From: Acidipropionibacterium sp.
GTDB lineage: Bacteria > Actinomycetota > Actinomycetes > Propionibacteriales > Propionibacteriaceae
Assembly: GCA_022647765.1 (NCBI GenBank)
Contig: JALCLH010000007.1
Span: forward strand, 124,001 to 188,000
Reading direction: 5' to 3'
DNA: 64,000 nucleotides
Part shown: piece by piece, positions 55,250 to 63,617 of the stretch
Layout: the number at the start of each line of letters is the position of its first letter
How positions within the stretch are numbered: position 1 is the stretch's first letter
Notes under the pieces: generated by a model
Databases searched by the model: none
Told to the model about the DNA's origin: nothing
The model's input: only the letters and a program-made list of their open reading frames with translations
Program-made: the position numbers and the translations under genes

Positions 55250-56260
55250 TCAGTCGAGGGCGAGCAGATGTTTGAGCGTCGACACCACGCCGCCGTCGAG
55301 GTTGGAGGGGGCGACAAACCTGGCCCGGTCGAACAGGTCCGGGTGGGAGTTGGCCATCGCGTAGGACAGCTCGGCGTGGTCGAACAGGTCGAGATCGTTG
55401 AGGTAGTCCCCGAAGGCCGCGGTCTGGGCGGGGCCGATGGCGAGAATGTCCTGGAGCTGGGCCAGCGCATGGCCCTTGGTGGCCTCGGTGTTGCTCACGT
55501 CGATCCAGTGCTTGCCCGAGAGCACCACCCTGTGGGCTTGGTCGGCGCGGCCGTGGCCGTGCTGGTCGTGGCCGGCACAATTCTGATTGGCATCACGCAG
55601 CCTGGGGTAGATCCCCTTCTCGGCGTCCCCGAAGTCGTAGACGGCGATCTTGATGACGTCGTCGCGGACCGCCGACAGGTCCTCGACCACCCGGTGGCGT
55701 CGGTAATAGGTGCGCACCTCGGCCAGGAAGGCGTCGTCGTCGCGGTGGATATAGGCGCCCTGGGTGCCGCACACCACCGTCCCCAGATCGTGGCCCTCGG
55801 CGGACAGCCGCTCGACCCGCTCGAGGGTGAGGGCGACGTACTCGGGGTCGATGACGGAGGCCGCCAGCAGCTCGCCGCCGCGCATCAGCTGGGCGCCGTT
55901 CTCGGCGATGAAGGCCATGTTCGCGTCACGGCCCGCCTCGTCGTCATGGCCATCGGTACCGCTGAGTTCGGTACGGCTGAGCTCGGCACGGTCGAACTCA
56001 GCACGGTCGAACATCGATTTCAGGGTCGCGTACTGCCGGCCGCTGGCCGGCACGAAGGCGATCCTGCGCCGCCTCATGATCTCCAGCACCGGCCACAGGT
56101 CGTCGGGGATCGCTCCCTCGCCGTCCAGCAGGGTGCCGTCCATGTCGCAGACCACAAGCTTCAGGTCGACGCCCCGCGGTCCGGCCGATCCGTCACGGGA
56201 CTCGGCGTCACACGACTCGACTCTGCTCGGCTGCGATGTCCCGGTGGGTGCTGAGTCCAC
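55250..56260 (-). CDS. HAD-superfamily hydrolase, Cof/YbjI type
   Basis: A 336-residue HAD phosphatase of the Cof subfamily. Motif I is VVCDMDGTLLD, motif II region FVPASGRQYATL, and motif IV GDYLNDLDLF. The typical Cof cap lies between. Two low-complexity insertions interrupt it: a 15-bp-repeat-derived stretch (FDRAEFDRAELSRTELSGT) near residue 85 and a His/Asp-rich loop (GHDQHGHGRADQAH). GTG 56260 follows GGAAGGA; the start overlaps the end of the ATPase gene by 53 bp. Substrate unknown, likely a sugar or nucleotide phosphate. Confidence 0.8.
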   Translation of the reverse strand: MDSAPTGTSQPSRVESCDAESRDGSAGPRGVDLKLVVCDMDGTLLDGEGAIPDDLWPVLEIMRRRRIAFVPASGRQYATLKSMFDRAEFDRAELSRTELSGTDGHDDEAGRDANMAFIAENGAQLMRGGELLAASVIDPEYVALTLERVERLSAEGHDLGTVVCGTQGAYIHRDDDAFLAEVRTYYRRHRVVEDLSAVRDDVIKIAVYDFGDAEKGIYPRLRDANQNCAGHDQHGHGRADQAHRVVLSGKHWIDVSNTEATKGHALAQLQDILAIGPAQTAAFGDYLNDLDLFDHAELSYAMANSHPDLFDRARFVAPSNLDGGVVSTLKHLLALD

Positions 56261-58274
56261 TGTCCGTCGATCCTTCCGCTCGGTAGGGCGCGCCCTCGAT
56301 CGGTGCTGCGCCGTCGGCGGTAACGACCCTACCCGACGCATCGCCGGTGGTCGGGTCGGTATTCGAGAGGCTCGCGTGGAGGCGCTCGGCGCGTCCGGGC
56401 CGCCCCGACAGCAGAGCCCACAGGATGCAGGCGAGGTCGACCAGCTCCTGGAGGCCGGCGCCGACCACCGCGGGCATCGCCCCGGTGGCGCCGACCAGCA
56501 TGAGGGCCAGGGACAGTCCGATCCCGATGCCGATGGCCTGCCAGGCCACCGACAGGGTGCGCCGTCCGATCTGGACCGCTCGCGCGACCCGGAACAGGTC
56601 GTCCTCCATCACGACGACATCGGCCGACTCGACCGCGGCGGCGGATCCCTTGGCGCCCATGGCCACCCCGACGTCTGCGACCGCCAGCACTGGCGCGTCG
56701 TTGACCCCGTCGCCGACCATCATCACGGGACGCCGGTCTGCCGACCGCACCGCCTCGACCTTGTCGGCCGGGGTGAGCCCGGCCCGGGCAGTGCTGACAC
56801 CGAGCTGACCGGCGACGAGATCGGCGGTGGCCCGGGAGTCGCCGGTGAGCATCATCGTGCGGCCCACCCCCAGCCGGGCCAGTTCGGCCAGGGTGCCGAC
56901 GGCCTCGGGACGGACCGGGTCGGACGCCTCGATGACGCCGATCAGCCGCTCGTCGCAGGAGACGTAGACCCGGGTGGCGGCGGCTTGCTTGGAGCCGGCC
57001 GGGGTTGGAGTGGCCGGAGTCGTGAGGCTGGAGTCCAGGGCTTTCTGCCGGGTTGCGGCGTCCCCGCCGGCGAAGGACTGGGTGCCGACGCGTACCCGCC
57101 GGCCCTCCAGCACCGCGCCGATTCCGGCCGCGGTGACTTCCTGGGCGTCTTCCACCGGCTGTGGGGCGATGCCGCGCCGGCGGGCCTCGCTGGTGATCGC
57201 GGTGGCGATCGGATGGGTCGACATCTGCTCGACGGCTGCTGCCAGTTCGAGGACACGATCATCGGAGACGCCCTCTGACGGGTGGATGGCGGTGACCGCC
57301 GGGGTGCCGCGAGTGAGGGTTCCGGTCTTGTCGAAGGCGGCGGTGCGGACCCTGGCCAACTGCTCCAGGGCTCCCGAGTCGCGCACGATGATGCCGAGCT
57401 TCGCAGCTCGGCTGGTGCCCGCCATGAAGGCCACCGGGGCGGCGATGATGAGCGGGCAGGGGGTGGCGACCACCAGCACTTCCGCGAACCTCACGGCGTC
57501 CCCCGACAGGAACCAGGCCAGTCCTGCGATGGCCAGCGAGACGGCGGTGAAGGGCACCGCGACCCGGTCGGCGAGGCTGACGAAGGGCGCCCGGGAGTCC
57601 TGAGCCTCGCGGACTAGCGCGACGATCCGCTGATACTGGGAATCCGCCGCGGTGGCGGTGGCGCGCATCACGACGGCGGTGGGGCCGTTGACGCTGCCGG
57701 CCATCAGCTGCTCGCCGGGGCGCCGCAGCACCGGCATCGACTCGCCGGTGAGGGAGGACTCGTCGACGGTGGCGTTTCCGACCTGCAGCAGCCCGTCGAC
57801 GCCGACCATCTCGCCGGGACGGACCTGAATGCGGTCGCCCACATTTACCTGGTCGACGGAAATGCGGTCGACAAGGCCGTCGGAATTGATTCGTCCCACC
57901 TCGTGGGGGGCGTTGTCCAGTAGGGCGGACAGGGATCGGCCGGCGCGGGCGGAGGCGTAATCCTCCAGGGCCTCTCCCCCGGTGACCATGAGGCAGATCA
58001 CCAGGGAGGCCCAGTACTCGCCCACGGCCGCGGCGGCGAGAATCGCCACGATGGCGAGCAGGTCGACGCCGTAGCGGCCGCTGCGAAGGTCGCGGATCAT
58101 GCCGACGGCCAGCCGTGCTGCCACCGCAAGGCACACGAGCGAGATCACCCAGCGGGTGGCCGTCGGCTGCGACAGCATTCCCAGTACGGCGCCGATCAGT
58201 GCGGTGGCGCAGACCAGGATCACTAGCGGGTAGCGGCCGGCCAGTTTCAGGCCTGTCTTCATCGGTTCGATCAT
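56208..58274 (-). CDS. P1B-type heavy-metal-transporting ATPase (TPC motif)
   Basis: A 688-residue metal ATPase: TGESMPVLRRPGEQ, membrane motif VVATPCPLIIAAP (TPC), DKTGTLTRGTP, STHPIATAI and MMVGDGVNDAPVLA. There is no N-terminal metal-binding domain. ATG 58274 follows the usual start region, with ATG 58262 as alternative. It differs from the ATPase at 8772, which has no Cys-Pro motif, so the two pumps probably handle different metals. It runs into the HAD gene with an overlap. Confidence 0.87.
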   Translation of the reverse strand: MIEPMKTGLKLAGRYPLVILVCATALIGAVLGMLSQPTATRWVISLVCLAVAARLAVGMIRDLRSGRYGVDLLAIVAILAAAAVGEYWASLVICLMVTGGEALEDYASARAGRSLSALLDNAPHEVGRINSDGLVDRISVDQVNVGDRIQVRPGEMVGVDGLLQVGNATVDESSLTGESMPVLRRPGEQLMAGSVNGPTAVVMRATATAADSQYQRIVALVREAQDSRAPFVSLADRVAVPFTAVSLAIAGLAWFLSGDAVRFAEVLVVATPCPLIIAAPVAFMAGTSRAAKLGIIVRDSGALEQLARVRTAAFDKTGTLTRGTPAVTAIHPSEGVSDDRVLELAAAVEQMSTHPIATAITSEARRRGIAPQPVEDAQEVTAAGIGAVLEGRRVRVGTQSFAGGDAATRQKALDSSLTTPATPTPAGSKQAAATRVYVSCDERLIGVIEASDPVRPEAVGTLAELARLGVGRTMMLTGDSRATADLVAGQLGVSTARAGLTPADKVEAVRSADRRPVMMVGDGVNDAPVLAVADVGVAMGAKGSAAAVESADVVVMEDDLFRVARAVQIGRRTLSVAWQAIGIGIGLSLALMLVGATGAMPAVVGAGLQELVDLACILWALLSGRPGRAERLHASLSNTDPTTGDASGRVVTADGAAPIEGAPYRAEGSTDSGLSTHRDIAAEQSRVV

Positions 58275-58484
58275 GGCTCCATGATCTCCCGGAATTCCGA
58301 CTATTTCCAGCAAGGAAAGGCGACCCTGAGACACTCAAGAATTGAGAAGGTGAGCCTTACCTCTCCTGTTTCTGGAGTAGAAAATCGCTCTCCGAGAATC
58401 GGGAATATGGCAGAAGAAGCAGAAGAGGAACAGAATCGTGCGACCGCAGGGAAGTGTCTCGTGAGTCAGCGCAGCCCTGATGGG

Positions 58485-59174
58485 TCAGTGCAGCACTGGA
58501 GGATCGCAGTACCCGTCCTCGACCGCGCGAATGTAGAGCTCGGTCCGATTGTGGGCGGCGCGGCCCACCTCGCAATACTTCCGCCGGATGCGCTTCAGCC
58601 ACTCTTTCACGCTCGTGTCCTCGACTCCCATGGCGTGAGCGATGCTGGGAATCTTCAGGCCGGCGGCGAAGATCCTCAACACCTCACCCTCACGACCCGC
58701 CAGATGAGGCCTCATCCACTTCGTCCCGCTGACCACGCGCGCCCACTCCTCGGTGAGCCACGGCTCACCCGAGGCGACCGTCGTGATCGCCTCAGTAAGT
58801 GTGTCGGGGTTCGCGTTCTTCTCCAGCAGACCAGCAGCCCCTGCGGCCAGGCAGGCCTGGACCACGCTGGGCCGGGCCTCTTGGGAGAACAGCAGAACCG
58901 GTGCGCGGAGGTCTTCGACGATCCGCGTGACGTTGTCGAACGGTGAGGAACCGTCGTTGAGCCGAATATCGAGCAGGACGGCGTCTGGATGGACTCCGGA
59001 CGCCATGAGGTCGTCGGTGGTGACGGCGCAGACGTATGTCGAGATGGTCAGTCGCTGCTGGAGAACAGCGCGCACTCCCTCGAGAAGCACGGGGACATCA
59101 TCGACTGCGGCGAGCGTGAGGGGCTTGGTTGTCGTGTTCACCGAGGCCATAGTGGAGGCGGTCACTGCACTCAT
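58485..59174 (-). CDS. Orphan response regulator, NarL/LuxR family
   Basis: A 229-residue two-domain regulator. The receiver domain shows AAVDDVPVLLEGVRAVL (acidic pocket), the phospho-acceptor Asp in AVLLDIRLND and the lysine in LLEKNAN. The LuxR-type HTH near the C-terminus is LAGREGEVLRIFAAGLKIPSIAHAMGVEDTSVKEWLKRIRRKY. No histidine kinase gene is adjacent, so its partner is elsewhere or it is controlled without phosphorylation. Confidence 0.82.
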   Translation of the reverse strand: MSAVTASTMASVNTTTKPLTLAAVDDVPVLLEGVRAVLQQRLTISTYVCAVTTDDLMASGVHPDAVLLDIRLNDGSSPFDNVTRIVEDLRAPVLLFSQEARPSVVQACLAAGAAGLLEKNANPDTLTEAITTVASGEPWLTEEWARVVSGTKWMRPHLAGREGEVLRIFAAGLKIPSIAHAMGVEDTSVKEWLKRIRRKYCEVGRAAHNRTELYIRAVEDGYCDPPVLH

Positions 59175-59298
59175 GACGTCATGATGGCACCGCGTCGCGG
59201 CGCCTCATCACCCGGGTCGGCCTCAAGAGCGAGGACAGATGAAACGCCGCAACGGCCACGGAGTCATACCCACGTCAGCCCCGTGGAAAGGACCACCG

Positions 59299-59496
59299 AT
59301 GACCAGCAAGAAGGATATCAACCAGCTCATCCGCACTCTCAACCACTGCGACGGCGTCACCGTGCGTCGGACTCGACGCCACTACCGCGTCTACCGAGAA
59401 GGCCTCCTCATCGCCGGTCTTCCAACCACCCCCTCCGACTGGAGGTCGCTGCGCAACGCCCGTGCCCAGCTCCGCCGTGCGGGTCTCGCGGTCTGA
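59299..59496 (+). CDS. Small basic protein of unknown function (HicA-like pattern)
   Basis: A 65-residue Arg-rich protein with a good RBS (GGAAAGGA). The spacing of a helix (INQLIRTLNHCDG), a strand pair (VTVRRTRRHYRVYREGLLIAGLP) and a final helix (WRSLRNARAQLRRAGL) resembles small HicA/dsRBD-like proteins seen in actinobacterial phage and mobile regions. The key HicA His is not clearly placed, and no HicB partner is adjacent, so this is only a fold-level hint. Confidence 0.5.
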   Translation: MTSKKDINQLIRTLNHCDGVTVRRTRRHYRVYREGLLIAGLPTTPSDWRSLRNARAQLRRAGLAV

Positions 59497-59515
59497 GTCT
59501 TGAAGTCTGTTTGTA

Positions 59516-59887
59516 CTAACAGCCCTCAATGTGATCGAGGACAGAAACCGCCTGGCGCCAATCAAACGATATGACGGCGCCTTCCAAGTCCCAATCGAGC
59601 GTAGGAATGGTGACGTCGACAATAAACTTATTCCCGTCGGAAAAACGTAGTCGCGTTCGGTACACCTGGTCGCCGTTTATTGAAACGAATTTCGATCGTG
59701 CTGCTTCATCGACGCATTCAATCTCAACGGCTAGCTCTATCTCGACGTTTTTATCACCTCCTTCGGGGCGATTGACGTTGAGGTGGCAGGGAGTCCACAT
59801 TCCTCGCGTATCGAGAAGCACATAATAAATGATGTGCCCGCTTTCGACGGTGCTAAATCTAAGCCGGTCGGCCATAGAATCATCCAT
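59516..59887 (-). CDS. AT-rich orphan protein of unknown function
   Basis: A 123-residue soluble protein without a recognised family (alternative start ATG 59875). It is predicted mostly beta-strand (HIIYYVLLDTRGMWTPCHLNV, VEIELAVEIECV, RTRLRFSDGNKFIVDVTIP). The coding sequence is visibly poorer in G+C than everything around it and uses codons such as ATA, AAT and TTT that are rare in the window, a sign of recent transfer. It lies 67 bp downstream of the HerA-like operon on the same strand. Confidence 0.6.
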   Translation of the reverse strand: MDDSMADRLRFSTVESGHIIYYVLLDTRGMWTPCHLNVNRPEGGDKNVEIELAVEIECVDEAARSKFVSINGDQVYRTRLRFSDGNKFIVDVTIPTLDWDLEGAVISFDWRQAVSVLDHIEGC

Positions 59888-59954
59888 TCTCTGTTTGTTA
59901 CCGGATGAGCATGAGGACGTTATTCATGGCGGGTAAATCCGGGAACGGCCGGCG

Positions 59955-62648
59955 TCACCGCTCGGCCGCCGGGGCCAAGTACTCGTCCATCAGAGTCATC
60001 AGTTCGTCGTGGGCGTCACGGAGTTCATTCTTGAGCTCTCGTTCGGTCGCCTTGACGTGGTCCTGGTAGTCCGGGATGGTGACGAAGATCCATTTGCCAC
60101 GGATCCAGTCGACCATCTGCGCCTGCCCTCTGGGCCCGGCAGATTCCCAGCCACTGAGCTTTTCAGGAACGGCGAGCTCGGACTCCCGGAACCACTCCAG
60201 GGCCGCCTCGGGGCTATTCGCTATCCTGTCATATTCGGTGGCCGCGTGCTCGCCAGCGAGTTTGATCAGCCGGGTCCCGACTCGTAGCTCGAACGTCACC
60301 AGAGCGAACTCGGCCAGCATCATGGCCCGGATCGGATCCAGGCCGGTATAGCCCAGCTCCTCCAGCGTCGCCTCATTGAAGTACGGGGTAGGCGTGTTCC
60401 TGGAACTCTCCTGGACCTTGGAGAGTGGCTTCTCTTGACGCCACCATTTGGCGAACGCGGCGACGATCTTCTTCTCCGGGGGCTGCTGTGCGGCGTCCAT
60501 GAAATACTCCCACGTCAGCGGTTGGCAGTCCCGGTAGGGATCGGAGTACCTCTTCCAGCTGGACTCTGCGAAGAGCTTCGCGGCCTGCGGATCATTCCTG
60601 CCAGACACCCTCGAGTTGTGATCGATCACCAGTGTGAAGGGCTCCGACTGAGCGACCCCGGCCGACAGGGTGGCTGCCGCTCTCAGCCTCGGCAGCCGGT
60701 TGAGGCTTCCGCCGGACCACGAGCCCAGGCGCTGCGCCACGCTCGCCGCCTCACGGATGCCGGTCCGGAAGGAGATGATGTTGGATGTCGTCGACTCGAG
60801 GGCGGCCTGCAGCCCATAGCCAAGCTGGTCCAGGTTCTGGTGCGCCAGGACGGCCCCGAAGCCGAACTTGCGCCCCTCGGCAAGGATCCTCGGCAGCAGG
60901 CCCGAGGCGAACAGGTGGGCCTCGTCGACGATCAGCAGGTGCAGTTGGTGAGGATCGGCTCGGTGCGCCATGGCCGCCCAGTGCTTGGCCAGCCACATCT
61001 CCCCGAGCATCTGAGATGACATCGGCCCAAGTGCTGGGCTGGCCAGATCCACCAGCAGCAGCTTGCGCTGGTCGACCAGTCTGGTGACGTCGACGGCGTC
61101 CTTCCCCGATGCGGTGATGGCTCGCATCTGGCCGCTGGACAGCAGACGCTGGAACTTTGAGGCCACCCAGGTCATCGATTCTGAATAGTCTTCCTCCGAG
61201 CGGCCTATGAGTTCGGTCACAAGTCTCCGGGCGAGCGCGCGCGGGAGGTGGGGAACGAGCGACCTCATGTCGCTCCTGGTTCCGAAGATCGCCGGGACTG
61301 CGGAGAAGGATGCTCGGTCGCCCACCAGTGCTCGTTGAAGCTCAAGGAGTACTGCGAGCAGGCGCTCGAAGACCGGGCCCGTGATTCCTTGGTGTCGCGG
61401 GTCGAAAATCTCATTGAACACCTGAATCATGGTGTCCTGAGCGAGTTCCCAGTCCTCGGTGCTGAGTGGGTTCACCGGCACCGGATGCTCCAGATCGCCG
61501 CTGCGCACCACCACGGTGCGAGTGGCCATCTCGGTGGGCAGTTCCTTGATGAGCCGCGTGACCAGAGTGCCGTGTGGATCGATGACGCTGACGCCCACGC
61601 CGGCCTTCGCCGCTTCGGCCACCCATTCCGCAAGGAGGCTGGATTTCCCGGTTCCGGTGGCGCCGATTACCTCGGTGTGCAGGAGCTGGTCCTCCTCGGC
61701 GATCCGCACCTCCCGCATCCGCCCCTCGGGAGTCATGGCGACGCCGAGGCGCAGACCCTCGCGACAGACATCCTCGTCGATCGCGACATCCTCGGTGGGG
61801 GCGGTGATCACCGGAACTCCGCAGATCACCGGCACGGACGGGCTGCACGGCACCCGGAACAGGGCTCTGGCCGCACCGACCGGCAGCGCGGTGGCGCGCA
61901 TCGCCACGCGTCCCCCTCGCCAGGCCTCGGCGATCTCACGGCTTGCTGGGTTGCGCTCGACCAGGGTGATCCCGATGCCGAGATTCAGCAGCGCGGCGCG
62001 CAGTCGCGGGGAGATGGAGCGTCCGCCCCCGGCCAGGCATCGGATCTCCACCGGCTGGCCGACGTAGGCGCCCAGCCACACCGGGTCCGCTGTCCTGGGC
62101 GAGGCACCCGAGTCGGCCGGGCGGCCCGATGCCAACAGTCTCTCCTGGGCCATCGCCCGGTCGAATGAGGGAGCGGCGGCCAGATGCACCCGAAACTCTC
62201 CGGCGCTACCGGCCAGCGCTCGGAGAATCTCGATGCCAGAACTGGTGAGCTCGCGCGGCCACAGGTCTCCCGGGGCGACTCCTGTGGGGAGTTGCGCGGC
62301 CATTCCGGGGAGCCCGGGGTCGGCGACACTGACGGTCGGCACGAGCTCCTGAAGCCGGGCGGGCAGCGTCGGCACCGGGTCCCATTCGTTGCGGGCCAGA
62401 TCGCCGATGGGTGCGAAGATCCACTCCACATCATCGGAGCTGACGTCGTCGGCCCCCGAGACGGCGAAGCGGATCTGCACCGAACCGTCCCCATCCCCTC
62501 TCATGGACAGCAGGAAGTGCCCGTGATCGGTGCCGGAGATGAGATCGAGCATCCGGGACGTTGCGACGGCCGAGGCGCGGGCCGGGTCGTCATGGCGGTA
62601 GAGATTCTCCAACTTCCATGTGCGCAGAGCCGCGATGAGACCGGTCAT
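59955..62648 (-). CDS. HerA/VirB4-like (DUF87) DNA-translocase-type ATPase
   Basis: An 897-residue P-loop ATPase. The first 300 residues are a poorly conserved N-terminal domain. Walker A is GATGTGKSS at residues 329-337, followed by VIDPHGTLVTRLIKELP, as in type IV coupling and HerA proteins. Walker B is LLIVDEAHLF (571-580), and the sensor LAHQNLDQL follows near 602. No transmembrane helices. It is the last gene of an operon with two proteins of unknown function; its ATG directly follows the stop of the previous gene (TGAATG). It probably moves along or pumps DNA in a defence or transfer system. Confidence 0.82.
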   Translation of the reverse strand: MTGLIAALRTWKLENLYRHDDPARASAVATSRMLDLISGTDHGHFLLSMRGDGDGSVQIRFAVSGADDVSSDDVEWIFAPIGDLARNEWDPVPTLPARLQELVPTVSVADPGLPGMAAQLPTGVAPGDLWPRELTSSGIEILRALAGSAGEFRVHLAAAPSFDRAMAQERLLASGRPADSGASPRTADPVWLGAYVGQPVEIRCLAGGGRSISPRLRAALLNLGIGITLVERNPASREIAEAWRGGRVAMRATALPVGAARALFRVPCSPSVPVICGVPVITAPTEDVAIDEDVCREGLRLGVAMTPEGRMREVRIAEEDQLLHTEVIGATGTGKSSLLAEWVAEAAKAGVGVSVIDPHGTLVTRLIKELPTEMATRTVVVRSGDLEHPVPVNPLSTEDWELAQDTMIQVFNEIFDPRHQGITGPVFERLLAVLLELQRALVGDRASFSAVPAIFGTRSDMRSLVPHLPRALARRLVTELIGRSEEDYSESMTWVASKFQRLLSSGQMRAITASGKDAVDVTRLVDQRKLLLVDLASPALGPMSSQMLGEMWLAKHWAAMAHRADPHQLHLLIVDEAHLFASGLLPRILAEGRKFGFGAVLAHQNLDQLGYGLQAALESTTSNIISFRTGIREAASVAQRLGSWSGGSLNRLPRLRAAATLSAGVAQSEPFTLVIDHNSRVSGRNDPQAAKLFAESSWKRYSDPYRDCQPLTWEYFMDAAQQPPEKKIVAAFAKWWRQEKPLSKVQESSRNTPTPYFNEATLEELGYTGLDPIRAMMLAEFALVTFELRVGTRLIKLAGEHAATEYDRIANSPEAALEWFRESELAVPEKLSGWESAGPRGQAQMVDWIRGKWIFVTIPDYQDHVKATERELKNELRDAHDELMTLMDEYLAPAAER

Positions 62649-63617
62649 TCAGGCATCCTCGTCTTCCGGCTCGGCATCGGGGTCATCTGTGGCCTTCGCC
62701 ATGTCCAGTGCGGTCATGACGTGCTGGTAGCCGCTTTCAATCGCAGCATTGTAGAACTCCGCGACGTGAGGACTGATGTCCTTGCGATCGGACAGCCCCA
62801 GCCGGAGCAGGGTGGCCAGGCAGATCTTCGCCCAGTCGCGGCGGGCCAGGGGATCACGGCCGGTGTAGGCCATCCCCTTCTCGGCGTGAAGCCCGATCCA
62901 CAGGGCCTCGCTGAGATCCTCTGCCGCTTCCGGCCCGAATCCCGCTCTGGCGAATTGCTGCTTCGCCAGAGCAGTCCATCGCCGATAGTCGGCGAAGTCG
63001 GAGTTCTGCGGCATCAACGGTGACCAGAATCTCGCGGCGGGCAGGAACGGGGAGGGCACCGTCTCGCCAGCGAGGCGGATCGGCCGGGGGCTCCGCTGTG
63101 TGGCGAGGTACTTTTCAAGCACCTCGTCGATCCAGACGATGCCCCGTGCCCGCACTCCCCCATGCTTGCCTCCCGGGGCGAACATCTCCCTGCACTGACG
63201 TTGGTAGTCGGTCGGGGCGACGATCCATACGTCGAGGGCATGATGAGCCTGAAGCTCGTCGAGGGTTTTCAGCACCAGGTGGTCGATCCCGCCCACCGTG
63301 AAGGTGGTGTAGTTCCTCGTCTCAACGAGCATCTTCGTCCGCTCGCACACGGCGATATCGGCAATGTTCTTACCGGCGCGTACGTCACGAAGTTTGAATC
63401 TCAGCGCCCGGACCTCCGACCGCACTGCCCGGTAGGTCGGGTCCCACGGTTGCGCGTATCCGCCCATCTCCGTGATCTGCGCCGGAAGCGTCACATGGCG
63501 GGCCCACCAGACAAATGCGGTCAGGCACTGGCGGGCGAGATAGGGATTGTTCTTCGCCTGCCAATGCAACAGGTTCTCGACGTCGACGACACCGGCGGCC
63601 CGTCTCAGCTCGGTCAT
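62649..63617 (-). CDS. Protein of unknown function in the HerA-like operon
   Basis: A 322-residue protein with no family I recognise. Start ATG 63617 overlaps the stop of the upstream gene (ATGA) and follows GGGGAGTGGAG. Residues about 85-150 alternate strands and helices (IADIAVCERTKMLVETRNYTTF, HLVLKTLDELQAHHALDVWIVAP), with a D...ExR pattern that loosely recalls PD-(D/E)xK nucleases. Residues about 200-300 are helical. The tail is acidic (DDPDAEPEDEDA). A nuclease or DNA-end-processing partner for the ATPase would make sense but is only inferred. Confidence 0.6.
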   Translation of the reverse strand: MTELRRAAGVVDVENLLHWQAKNNPYLARQCLTAFVWWARHVTLPAQITEMGGYAQPWDPTYRAVRSEVRALRFKLRDVRAGKNIADIAVCERTKMLVETRNYTTFTVGGIDHLVLKTLDELQAHHALDVWIVAPTDYQRQCREMFAPGGKHGGVRARGIVWIDEVLEKYLATQRSPRPIRLAGETVPSPFLPAARFWSPLMPQNSDFADYRRWTALAKQQFARAGFGPEAAEDLSEALWIGLHAEKGMAYTGRDPLARRDWAKICLATLLRLGLSDRKDISPHVAEFYNAAIESGYQHVMTALDMAKATDDPDAEPEDEDA

